Below, piece by piece: positions 22,150 through 29,580 of a DNA stretch of 29,580 nucleotides; within the stretch, counting starts at the first letter, position 1, and the number at the start of each line of letters is the position of its first letter. The stretch covers positions 1 through 29,580 of the forward strand of contig JBLNCE010000195.1 in NCBI GenBank assembly GCA_050260415.1, written 5' to 3'. The position numbers were made by a program, and so were the translations under genes. Below the pieces are notes generated by a model, which was not told where the DNA came from, ran no database searches, and worked only from the letters and a program-made list of their open reading frames with translations. Source of the DNA: JBLNCE01 sp050260415 (GTDB taxonomy: Bacteria > Bacillota > UBA4882 > JAAYXC01).

Positions 22150-22932
22150 TCAGCGCTCTGCTTGCACATTTCGCCCCAGCAACTTTCCCACCAGCTCTTG
22201 TCTGCTTTTGACCCCCAGCTTGCCGTAGATATTCTCGATATGCTTCTTTGCCGTCAGCGGGCTGATCAGGAGCTTCGCCGCGATCTCGTTGGCGGTGAGC
22301 CTATGGCAGAGCAGGGTGGCCACCTCGGCCTCGCGTTTGCTCAAGAGACGGCAAGACTTGTTTAACTCCGTCGGGTGGAAGTGGGAGTTTTCCTGGTTTG
22401 CCAGCTTGGTATAGATACTAAGGTAGTGTGAGAGATAGATCTGCAATATCCCCATGACGGCCAGTTCCCTGCGGTTAAATTGGGGGCTGTTCGGCGCGCG
22501 GTTCAAGAATAGCCCGCCCACCGGCTGTTGCCGGCTGTCGTAGAGCAGCATGCCGGCGCAACGGCGGATCCCTTGGGGCGAAATGAAATCCGTGACGTAC
22601 TCGGTGTGACGATATTCGCGCCAATCGACCTGGGTCACTCCTCGCGTCGGGTCTCTGTATAGGTCGGGATCGACCGGGTTGAGGCGGTGATAGTACTTTC
22701 GATATGCGTCAAAATTCTGGCTGGTTATCCCTACCAGCATATGCTCTTCACGACCCGAGGCCTCGTGTTTGATGAACATCCGCGCGCTATCGTAAGGGAC
22801 AAGGCCGGCCAAGTTTTCCAGCGCGGCCTGGCAGTAATCCCCGCCGTCGAACCGTGAGCCAAATTCCACCAGAAAATCGTGGATCTGCCGCCACTCTTGC
22901 GCTCGCAGGCACGTCAGCCGCGGTTGTGGCAT
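22150..22932 (-). CDS. LuxR-family transcriptional regulator (260 aa)
   Basis: The start at 22932 (MPQPRLTCLRAQEWRQ) is preceded by GGGGAGAG; an upstream ATG lacks such a site. The C-terminal 65 residues are a LuxR/FixJ helix-turn-helix: LLSKREAEVATLLCHRLTAN, EIAAKLLISPLTAKKHIENI, YGKLGVKSRQELV. The N-terminal 190 residues (DYCQAALENLAGLVPYDSAR, YRKYYHRLNPVDPD, GMLLYDSRQQPVGGLFLNR) look like a GAF-like sensor domain, so ligand-binding rather than phosphorylation is expected. No histidine kinase is nearby. A 450-base divergent intergenic region separates it from the transglutaminase-like gene, which it may control. Confidence 0.9.
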   Translation of the reverse strand: MPQPRLTCLRAQEWRQIHDFLVEFGSRFDGGDYCQAALENLAGLVPYDSARMFIKHEASGREEHMLVGITSQNFDAYRKYYHRLNPVDPDLYRDPTRGVTQVDWREYRHTEYVTDFISPQGIRRCAGMLLYDSRQQPVGGLFLNRAPNSPQFNRRELAVMGILQIYLSHYLSIYTKLANQENSHFHPTELNKSCRLLSKREAEVATLLCHRLTANEIAAKLLISPLTAKKHIENIYGKLGVKSRQELVGKLLGRNVQAER

Positions 22933-23381
22933 GCTCTCTCTCCCCTCAACGATCAAGCCTAAGATTCCGTCCCACCCACTCCATTCCAGCACTTACCATC
23001 ATAATATGGAAACGGGAATCTTCTGTCAATCCTGCTTTTGGCGGAATGGCGTATGTTTTGGCGTATTCCCAAAGATAGCACCTATGGCTAAGATTATCTC
23101 ATGGATATTGATTCTTTTACCTCGGGGAGACGTGTGCTCGCTTCGGACTCTTTCTCCATGAAGGAGCCCTTTCTTGATTCAGCTCTGCATTCTATCTGAC
23201 GACCCCAAAGAACTGGTCTTCCTTGGGGAAGATTTCATGTCAAAGCACGGTGTATTCCACACAACAATTCATATCTATAGAGAGTCCGGGCGTTTGTTTT
23301 GCGTTGGCCCCCGTTCCGGCGGCTCACAGAACGCCTTGGTCTTTGCACGATCATCTAGAATCAAATGAGGAGGTAATCGGG
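22933..23381. other. Divergent intergenic region, no clear gene
   Basis: I see no convincing ORF here. The short frames at 23174-23368 and 22931-23161 lack ribosome sites. No well-formed promoter or riboswitch is recognised. Regulatory sites for the LuxR gene and the transglutaminase-like gene presumably lie here. Confidence 0.5.
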
Positions 23382-25634
23382 ATGGGTATCCGGCGATCTG
23401 CGCGGTGGTGCGCTGTTAAGCGACTTGGTCTCCTGCTGCTGGCGGTTATGGCCGGCTGCGTCATGCTCCTCGTTCCCGTCCACGCGCAATCAAATCAAAC
23501 GACGATCACGATCAGGGAGACCATCGTGGTCAGCGAGGCCGGCCAGGGCAGACTCGATGCGACGTGGACTTTCTCCCCGCCGCAGACCTACGATCGGATC
23601 AAACAGGCCTACCCCAACCTGTACATACTCTTCCGCGACTTCGGCAGCGACCGGTCGGGCATGGAGATCGAACGCGATACGCTCAAGATCACCACCGACG
23701 ATCAAAAGCGCTCGCTCAACTTCAAGGCGACGCTGCTCGGCTACGCCGTCTGCAAGCGCAACCGCTGGGAGATCGTGCTGGGTCAGGACGAAGAGGTCGT
23801 CGATCAGGACGCCAACAAGGTCTTTACCACCACCGCCAGCAATCCCCAGTACGGCATGTTCATCACCACGACTTACTCCTACCTGCTGCCGGCCAAGGCA
23901 CAGAACGTCACCGTGGACAAATCCCGCCACCTGCTATCCTATACGATCCCGCACCAAAAGGCGACCGCGGGCCAACCGTCGGTCGAAGTCGACCTCCATA
24001 GCAAGGAACAGCTGATGTCCGCGCTGTACAAGATCTATGCCGATCCGCAGGTGGGCGGAGGCGCTTACTGGGTGGCCAAGACCGTTATTCGGAACACGAG
24101 CAGCGTCCCCATCTACGATCTCAAGGTCTGGTACAAACTGGGCGAATACACCGAGATGCGCGTGCCCGAGACCTATTCCGTGGTCATGCCCGGCGGCGCC
24201 GTGGTCGATCTCTACTATCCGTTCATCGCCGCGCGCGTGACCGAGCTCAAGACGAGGACCCCGGTCAGTCTCTACGTCAAGTACCAGTATACGGAGCCGG
24301 GCGGCAAGGTCCAGACGGAAGAGATGTCCGCGCGCCTGGATATCCTCGGCGTAAATCAATTCCTCTGGACGAACCTGAACAAGAACGAGCTGACCGACAG
24401 CTGGTTCGATTACTTCAATAACGCTTCCCTGCTGGCCGCCTTCGTCACAAGGATGGACGACGCGGTCAAGCAGTTCGCCGGTTTCGTCAGCGAGGCGGCC
24501 GGCGGGGCCGCGGCCGCGATCAAGGACGACGAGGCCATCAAGTGGCTGCGGGCCGCCTATAATCTGGAGCTTGCCAACAACATCGTCTACCAGACGCCGT
24601 CCTCGTTCATGACCGTGGGCCAAGGGCTGGTGCAGGAGATCAAATTCCCGCGGGACGTCTTTCGGGATAAGGCCGGCACCTGCGTCGACCTGGCGATCGC
24701 GTACGCGGCCATCGCCGAGGCGACCGGTTTGAAGGCCAACCTGCTCCTCATACCGGGCCACTGTTTCGCCGTCATCGAGCTTCCCTCGGGCGACCTGCTC
24801 CCCGTGGAGAACACGGGCCTGGGCGGGGGGAGCAACCGTCTGTCTTTTGATGACGCGGTCAAGCTCGGCACCAAGGAGTTCAACGAGGCGATGCAAAAGG
24901 GCGTCTTCTATTTCATCGATGTCAGGCAGGAGCAGACGGAAGGACGGATCCCCAATCCGGAACTGCCGGCGGTCTCGGCGGATTATCTCAAGAGCGTGGG
25001 CATCTCCCGGGTGGGCGGCACCACCGGGGGAACGGGGACGGGAACCGGAGGCACCAAGCCCGCCGGGGCGTCGAAGACAATTTTCTTCGACGACTTTAGC
25101 AGCGAGAAAAGCGGCTGGTCGATCGATCGCGGCGACGGCCAGGATGCCTCGTACGTCAAAGGCGAATACGAGATCCGCATCTTGAAGAAAACCTTATACA
25201 GCTACGCGGCGCCGATCGACGTCAGGCTGCCGGTGGACTATGTCGTGCAGGCCGACGCGCGCGTCGTTTCCGGTTCGAAAGGGTATTACGGCCTGGTCTT
25301 CAACCTCCAGGACTGGGATCTGCTCTACTACCTGTTCGTGGTGGATCCCGCCTACACCAGTTTTGCCTTGTGGAAGGTGCGCGGCGGTCAGATCCAGACC
25401 GTGCTCGATTGGAAATCGTCCGGTTATATCAAGCCGTCGGGCGTCAACCAACTCTCCGTGGGGCAGCTCGGCAATACCGCCATCCTCTTCATCAACGGCC
25501 AAAAGGTATCCGAAGCGATCCCCCTCGAGAGCGTCGGCAAGGACGTCGGTGTCGGCGTCATGGCGGGCAACTTCGGCATCCTGCCGATCTCGGTGCGGTT
25601 CGACAATTTCGTGGTGGTGGATGTGCCGAAATAG
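23382..25634 (+). CDS. Secreted transglutaminase-like protein with C-terminal lectin-like domain
   Basis: ATG 23382 follows GAGGAGGT by about eight bases; the open frame upstream is not used. The signal peptide (VKRLGLLLLAVMAGCVMLL, then VHAQ) suggests export. Residues about 35-340 are a beta-rich region I do not recognise (TIRETIVVSEAGQGRLDATW, YSYLLPAKAQNVTVDKSRH). Residues about 400-500 form a transglutaminase-like core with Cys434 (GTCVDLAIAYAAIAEATG), His460 (IPGHCFAVIEL) and Glu476 (PVENTGLG). A Gly/Thr linker (GGTTGGTGTGTGGTKPAG) leads to a concanavalin/LamG-like C-terminal domain (IFFDDFSSEKSGWSIDRGDG to FDNFVVVDVPK). The total is 750 residues. Cross-linking or proteolysis at the cell surface is the likely role; the substrate is unknown. 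Confidence 0.78.
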   Translation: MGIRRSARWCAVKRLGLLLLAVMAGCVMLLVPVHAQSNQTTITIRETIVVSEAGQGRLDATWTFSPPQTYDRIKQAYPNLYILFRDFGSDRSGMEIERDTLKITTDDQKRSLNFKATLLGYAVCKRNRWEIVLGQDEEVVDQDANKVFTTTASNPQYGMFITTTYSYLLPAKAQNVTVDKSRHLLSYTIPHQKATAGQPSVEVDLHSKEQLMSALYKIYADPQVGGGAYWVAKTVIRNTSSVPIYDLKVWYKLGEYTEMRVPETYSVVMPGGAVVDLYYPFIAARVTELKTRTPVSLYVKYQYTEPGGKVQTEEMSARLDILGVNQFLWTNLNKNELTDSWFDYFNNASLLAAFVTRMDDAVKQFAGFVSEAAGGAAAAIKDDEAIKWLRAAYNLELANNIVYQTPSSFMTVGQGLVQEIKFPRDVFRDKAGTCVDLAIAYAAIAEATGLKANLLLIPGHCFAVIELPSGDLLPVENTGLGGGSNRLSFDDAVKLGTKEFNEAMQKGVFYFIDVRQEQTEGRIPNPELPAVSADYLKSVGISRVGGTTGGTGTGTGGTKPAGASKTIFFDDFSSEKSGWSIDRGDGQDASYVKGEYEIRILKKTLYSYAAPIDVRLPVDYVVQADARVVSGSKGYYGLVFNLQDWDLLYYLFVVDPAYTSFALWKVRGGQIQTVLDWKSSGYIKPSGVNQLSVGQLGNTAILFINGQKVSEAIPLESVGKDVGVGVMAGNFGILPISVRFDNFVVVDVPK

Positions 25635-25792
25635 CACCGTTCTGGAAGAGGTCAGCATTTGGGTAACAAGCGGCGGTGGCGCGGCACACCCCGTGGTCGG
25701 GATCAGGTTGCCCTGGACGGCTGCATGACAAAGAGACCCGGCGGGCAACCCACCGGGTCGGCGGATATCGCGCCGTCGCCATCGGCGCGGTC

Positions 25793-25839
25793 ACGATTCT
25801 GGCGAGCTTCTTTGTCCGGAAGAAGCTCGCCAGAATCGT
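25793..25839. terminator. Perfect 20-bp hairpin between the transglutaminase-like gene and glnS
   Basis: ACGATTCTGGCGAGCTTCTT (25793-25812) is the exact reverse complement of 25820-25839, with a seven-base loop TGTCCGG and TTT following on the plus strand. It lies between convergent genes and ends just beyond the glnS stop. Confidence 0.75.
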
Positions 25840-25843
25840 TTAG

Positions 25844-27574
25844 CTACCCCTTGGCCGCTATCTTCGCCCATGTATCCCGGAGGCCCACGGTCTTGTTAAA
25901 AACCGGTTTCCCTTTCTTGCCGTCCGGATCCGCGCAAAAATACCCCACCCGCTCGAACTGGTATCGATCCCCCGGCCGTGCCTCGCGCAGCGAGGGCTCC
26001 ACCAGGCACGAATCAAGCACTTCAAGGGAGTCCGGATTGAGCGTCGCGAGGAAATCCGCCGCCGCGCCCGGATCCTCCACCGCGAACAGGTTATCGTATA
26101 GCCGTACCTCCGCCGGAACTGCATGGGCGGCGGAGACCCAGTGGATGGTGGCCTTGACCTGCCGTCCGTCGGGGGAGGAGCCGCCCCGGGTGGCTGGATC
26201 GTAGGTGCAGCGGAGTTCGACGACGTTGCCGCCCGCGTCCTTGATCACCTCGGTGCACTTGATGAAATAGGCGTAGCGGAGGCGCACCTCGCGGCCGGGG
26301 GTCAGACGGTAATACTTGGGCGGCGGTACTTCGCGGAAATCGTCCTGCTCGATGTAGATGACCCGGGAAAATGGGATCAGGCGCGTGCCCGCGGCCGGAT
26401 CCTCGGGATTGTTGATCGCCTCCAACTGCTCAACCTTACCCTCGGGGTAGTTCTCGATGACCACCTTCAATGGTCTGAGCACCGCCATGACGCGCGGCGC
26501 CCTTTTGTTCAGATCCTCGCGCACGCAGTGCTCGAGCAGGGCGTAGTCCACGGTGCTGTTGGCCTTGGCCACGCCGATGCGGTCGCAGAAGTTCCTGATG
26601 GCTTCGGGCGTAAACCCGCGGCGCCGGAGGCCGGAGATGGTCGGCATGCGCGGATCATCCCAGCCGCGGACGCGTCCTTCCTTGACGAGTTGCAGCAGCT
26701 TTCGCTTGCTCATCACCGTGTAGGTCAACGCCAGCCTGGCGAACTCATACTGGCGCGGCCTTTGCGGGATGCCGAGCGTTTCCAGGCACCAATCGTACAA
26801 GGGGCGGTGATCTTCAAACTCGAGCGTGCAAATGGAGTGGGTGATGCCCTCGATGGCGTCCGACAACGGGTGCGCGTAGTCATACATCGGGTAGATGCGC
26901 CAATCGTCGCCGGTGCGATGGTGAGTGGCGCGGAGGATGCGGTAGAGCACCGGATCGCGCAGGTTGATGTTGGGGGAGGACATGTCGATCTTTGCCCGCA
27001 GCACGCGGGAACCGTCCGGGAACTCACCCGCGCGCATGCGGCGGAATAGATCGAGGTTTTCTTCGACGGAGCGGCCGCGGTAAGGGCTTTCCTTGCCGGG
27101 CTCCGTCAGGGTGCCGCGGTAGGCCTTGATCTCTTCGGCGCTCAGATCGCAGACATACGCCTTACCCTTTTTGATGAGTTCCTCCGCAAAGAGATAGAGC
27201 TGCTCAAAGTAGTCCGAGGCGTAGAAAAGGCGGTCGTCCCAATCGAACCCGAGCCAGCGCACGTCCTCCTGGATGGATTCAACGTACTCCACCTCCTCTT
27301 TGCTGGGGTTCGTGTCATCGAAGCGGAGGTTGCAGAGCCCGCCGAACTTGGCCGCCGTGCCAAAGTTCAGGCAGATCGACTTGGCGTGCCCGATATGCAG
27401 GTAGCCGTTGGGCTCGGGAGGAAAACGCGTATGGACGCGGCCGTCGTACCTGCCGGTGCGCAGATCTTCCTGGACGATTTCGTGGATGAAGTTGGATGAG
27501 GTTTTGGCTTCGGTGCCCAAGGCATTATCGGTTTGGGTGGTCGCGTTTACGGATTCGGTCTTCTGCGTATCCAT
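25844..27574 (-). CDS. glnS: Glutaminyl-tRNA synthetase
   Basis: Class I synthetase that charges tRNA-Gln with glutamine directly. The start at 27574 (MDTQKTESVN) is preceded by GAGGAGG at a slightly long distance, and the 41 codons upstream have no site. At 576 residues it has the E. coli GlnRS length. HIGH is FPPEPNGYLHIGHAKS, followed by LRFDDTNPSKEE. The KMSKS loop is VMSKRKLLQL. GWDDPRMPTISGLRRRGFTP is GlnRS-specific and the C-terminal anticodon-binding barrels end with GRSVEE-distal strands (IYIEQDDF, VGYFCADPD, NKTVGLRDTWAK). Many Bacillota lack GlnRS and use GatCAB; its presence here suits the tRNA-Gln gene at 2619. It is monocistronic. Confidence 0.96.
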   Translation of the reverse strand: MDTQKTESVNATTQTDNALGTEAKTSSNFIHEIVQEDLRTGRYDGRVHTRFPPEPNGYLHIGHAKSICLNFGTAAKFGGLCNLRFDDTNPSKEEVEYVESIQEDVRWLGFDWDDRLFYASDYFEQLYLFAEELIKKGKAYVCDLSAEEIKAYRGTLTEPGKESPYRGRSVEENLDLFRRMRAGEFPDGSRVLRAKIDMSSPNINLRDPVLYRILRATHHRTGDDWRIYPMYDYAHPLSDAIEGITHSICTLEFEDHRPLYDWCLETLGIPQRPRQYEFARLALTYTVMSKRKLLQLVKEGRVRGWDDPRMPTISGLRRRGFTPEAIRNFCDRIGVAKANSTVDYALLEHCVREDLNKRAPRVMAVLRPLKVVIENYPEGKVEQLEAINNPEDPAAGTRLIPFSRVIYIEQDDFREVPPPKYYRLTPGREVRLRYAYFIKCTEVIKDAGGNVVELRCTYDPATRGGSSPDGRQVKATIHWVSAAHAVPAEVRLYDNLFAVEDPGAAADFLATLNPDSLEVLDSCLVEPSLREARPGDRYQFERVGYFCADPDGKKGKPVFNKTVGLRDTWAKIAAKG

Positions 27575-27924
27575 GCGTATGAATGCCCTCCTCAAACCAT
27601 GCGTCGCTGGAGGCCGCTTGTTGTGTTCCGCATAGTTTATCCGGTGTTTCGCGGCCCTATTTTCCCGTGGGGATGTACTTTCAAAATCCCGGTTCAAATT
27701 AGATCCGATATTCGCTAAGACCGGTTCTTTTCCTCTGGCCCGGTCTGGAATAATGGTTCATTGCCCGTCGCGCCAGCGGGCACCCCAGGGTCGACCGCGC
27801 GGGGGCTCGGAGAATGCGCTTTCATCACGAAAGGTGACTCAGATAAGAAATGGGAGGAAACCGGACGGTTGATGCAGAAAAGTGGAGGGTTTCGAAATCC
27901 GGGTTGAAAAAAGGAGGCCGATCG
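27575..27924. other. Intergenic region between glnS and the SIS gene
   Basis: The 350 bases hold divergent control sequences. A small hairpin (TGCCCG/CGGGCA around 27762-27782) is visible; no T-box or known riboswitch core is recognised. The frames running through it are open but have no start signals. Confidence 0.5.
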
Positions 27925-28572
27925 ATGGCGCCCGGACCCAATGACCCTCTGGATGCGTTGCTAACGCGCTATCCCGCGTTGACCGATTGCCGTGCAGCCA
28001 TAGAAGAAGCAGGCCGCGCCCTGATCGCCTGCTTTGAGCGGGACGGCAAGCTGCTCGTCTGCGGCAACGGTGGCAGTGCGTCCGACGCGGGCCACATCGT
28101 GGGCGAGTTGATGAAGGGTTTCCGCAAAAAGAGGCCGCTGCCCGACGATCTCCAGGCGAGGCTCGCGGAGATGCTGCCGCGCGAAGCGCGGATGCTGGTC
28201 TCCCGCCTGCAGGGGGCTTTGCCGGCCGTGGATCTGACGGCGCAGACGGCGTTGCTCACGGCGACCGGCAACGATCTGCACGCGGACCTGATCTTTGCCC
28301 AACAGGTCCTTGGTTACGGCCGCAAGGGGGATATCCTGCTCGGCCTGAGCACTTCCGGCGGCGCCCGTGATGTGATCAACGCCCTCTGCGTCGCCGAATC
28401 TCTCGGCTTGACCACCATCGGCTTGACGGGGCGCACGGGTGGGGAGATGGCGGGATACTGCCGGATCTTGATCCGCGTGCCCGCCGACGGCACGCCGGAG
28501 GTGCAAGAGTTGCACCTGCCCGTCTACCATGCGCTCTGCGCCATGGTGGAGGATGCTTTCTTCCGGAGCTAA
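27925..28572 (+). CDS. SIS-domain phosphosugar isomerase, GmhA-like
   Basis: AAAGGAGG eight bases before the ATG at 27925 sets the start; the frame is open for 25 codons upstream without a site. The 215-residue protein is one SIS domain: GKLLVCGNGGSASDAGHIVG (phosphate-binding loop) followed by ELMKGF, then ALLTATGNDLHADLIFAQQV and DILLGLSTSGGARDVINAL. A short insertion (RKKRPLPDDLQARLAEMLP) precedes the second half. The nearest known functions are sedoheptulose-7-phosphate isomerase and DiaA-type proteins; the insertion suggests a distinct subfamily. It is 20 bases upstream of the ROK kinase gene, so the pair probably isomerises and phosphorylates one sugar. The sugar cannot be named. Confidence 0.88.
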   Translation: MAPGPNDPLDALLTRYPALTDCRAAIEEAGRALIACFERDGKLLVCGNGGSASDAGHIVGELMKGFRKKRPLPDDLQARLAEMLPREARMLVSRLQGALPAVDLTAQTALLTATGNDLHADLIFAQQVLGYGRKGDILLGLSTSGGARDVINALCVAESLGLTTIGLTGRTGGEMAGYCRILIRVPADGTPEVQELHLPVYHALCAMVEDAFFRS

Positions 28573-28592
28573 TCCGATGGGAGTGATGATCC

Positions 28593-29579
28593 TTGCCTGC
28601 CAAGAAGCGTCTCCACGCGCTGGGTTTTGATATCGGCGGCACCAAGTGCGCCGCGATCCTCGGCCGCGCCGAGCCGGACGGCGGGATCGCGATCCTGCAG
28701 CGGGAGGCTTTTCCGACCCCGCGTTCCGCCCCCCGGGAGACAGTCGCCGCGTTGTTTGCGGCGGCCAGGGCAATCCTTGCCCGTCATGACCTAGTTGCGG
28801 GCGAATTAGCCGCCGTCGGCATCAGCTGCGGCGGGCCGCTCGATGCGGCACGCGGGTTCATACTCTCTCCGCCGAACCTGCCGGGGTGGGACGAGGTACC
28901 GATCGCCGAACTGTGCCGGCGGGAATTCAGCGTGCCGGCCCATCTTCAAAACGATGCCAACGCCTGCGCGTTGGCCGAGTGGCGCTACGGCGCCGGCCGG
29001 GGAACCAGCAATATGATATTTTGCACCTTCGGGACGGGTTTTGGCGCCGGCCTGATTCTCGGGGGGCGGCTCTATGAAGGCACGAACGGCATGGCGGGCG
29101 AGATCGGGCATGTGCGGCTGGCGCAGGATGGGCCGGTTGGTTACGGCAAATCCGGTTCGGTGGAGGGATTTTGCAGCGGCGGGGGCCTCGCGCAACTGGC
29201 CAAGGCATATGTGCGCGCGGCCTGGGCCCGGGGGGAGCGGGTGGATTTTTGCAGCGACACCGATGCCCTCGAGCTAATTACCGCCCAGAGCGTTGCCGCC
29301 GCCGCTTGCCGGGGAGATGCCACGGCGGCGGCGGTATACCGCGAAGCCGGCCGCCGGCTCGGCCAGGCCTTGGCCGTCCTGGTCGACCTCATCAATCCGG
29401 AGCTAATTGTGATCGGGAGCATCTTCGCGCGCCAGCGGGAATTGCTCTGGCCCGAGGCCGAACGGGTCCTGGCCGCGGAGGCTTTGGACCGGAGCCGCGC
29501 CGTGTGCCGGGTCGTCCCGGCGCTCCTGGGCGAGGCGATCGGCGACTACGCTAGCCTGGCCGTGGCTTTTCATGAGTGA
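28593..29579 (+). CDS. ROK-family sugar kinase lacking the zinc cysteines
   Basis: The TTG at 28593 is preceded by GGGAG; no better start is seen. The 328-residue protein ends one base before the window edge and appears complete. ATP-binding motif 1 is LGFDIGGTKCAAIL. The sugar site is NDANACALAEWRYGAG with GTGFGAGLILGGRLYEGTNG, and GEIGHVRL holds the catalytic-loop histidine. The usual ROK zinc motif CxCGxxGCxE is replaced by GYGKSGSVEGFCSGGG. The C-terminus carries LVDLINPELIVIGSIF. A glucokinase-like or aminosugar kinase role is expected, paired with the SIS isomerase upstream. Confidence 0.9.
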   Translation: MPAKKRLHALGFDIGGTKCAAILGRAEPDGGIAILQREAFPTPRSAPRETVAALFAAARAILARHDLVAGELAAVGISCGGPLDAARGFILSPPNLPGWDEVPIAELCRREFSVPAHLQNDANACALAEWRYGAGRGTSNMIFCTFGTGFGAGLILGGRLYEGTNGMAGEIGHVRLAQDGPVGYGKSGSVEGFCSGGGLAQLAKAYVRAAWARGERVDFCSDTDALELITAQSVAAAACRGDATAAAVYREAGRRLGQALAVLVDLINPELIVIGSIFARQRELLWPEAERVLAAEALDRSRAVCRVVPALLGEAIGDYASLAVAFHE

Positions 29580-29580
29580 A

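Noticed and set aside
22039..22365. Plus-strand ORF opposite the LuxR gene end
   Set aside because: Shadow of the minus-strand regulator and of the hairpin at 22062-22113; no ribosome site.

Overview
The window looks like a chromosomal segment of a high-GC, endospore-forming member of the Bacillota (Clostridia or Limnochordia-like). Three things suggest this: a short SASP-like gene behind a sporulation-type promoter, a 31-residue hydrophobic microprotein of the kind found in spores, and strong Shine-Dalgarno sites with PadR, GntR/YtrA and LysM genes. A signal-peptide protein that reads as an outer-membrane beta-barrel (21274-21912) and a Spy/CpxP-like periplasmic protein (14680-15123) suggest a diderm envelope. 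No rRNA, 16S marker or complete mobile element is present, so the taxonomy is inference.

Layout. 1-730: IS1634-type transposase remnant, a duplicated 36-bp element, and an SASP-like gene with a terminator. 932-2896: gltX, then a consensus promoter driving tRNA-Gln(CUG) and tRNA-Glu(CUC), with a long inverted repeat between the two tRNAs. 2900-3770: gene-poor, hairpin-rich DNA. 3772-5700: an autoregulated-looking PadR plus polytopic membrane protein pair. 5793-8698: a fibronectin-III lipoprotein and recQ. 8731-10310: a decayed PAS-GGDEF-HD-GYP gene that ends in short palindromic repeats. 10431-15780: LysM protein (minus), MFS efflux gene with a possible leader peptide, alginate-lyase-like secreted protein, YbaK-type deacylase, a candidate structured RNA, Spy-like protein and msrB. 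15783-16660: a decayed nitronate monooxygenase. 16950-17045: hydrophobic microprotein. 17158-21152 (minus): a five-gene ABC operon (ATPase, permease, permease, GntR repressor, second ATPase) behind a consensus promoter with a perfect 20-bp operator. 21274-22932 (minus): beta-barrel protein and LuxR regulator. 23382-25634: a 750-residue secreted transglutaminase-like protein. 25844-27574 (minus): glnS. 27925-29579: a SIS-domain sugar-phosphate isomerase and ROK sugar kinase operon.

Most of the window is housekeeping and envelope functions. GluRS and GlnRS are encoded together with cognate tRNAs for both amino acids, which points to direct charging of tRNA-Gln. Two MarR-like/GntR-like one-component regulators (PadR, YtrA-type) each sit with membrane genes, and their promoters share a CTATGCATAG palindrome. 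Three genes are visibly decaying (transposase, GGDEF-HD, nitronate monooxygenase). I see no obvious defence system, prophage or biosynthetic cluster. The least explained items are the duplicated promoter-like repeat, the MFS leader peptide, the three-way-junction RNA candidate, the non-AUG starts of two exported proteins, and the SIS-ROK pair whose kinase lacks the usual zinc cysteines.
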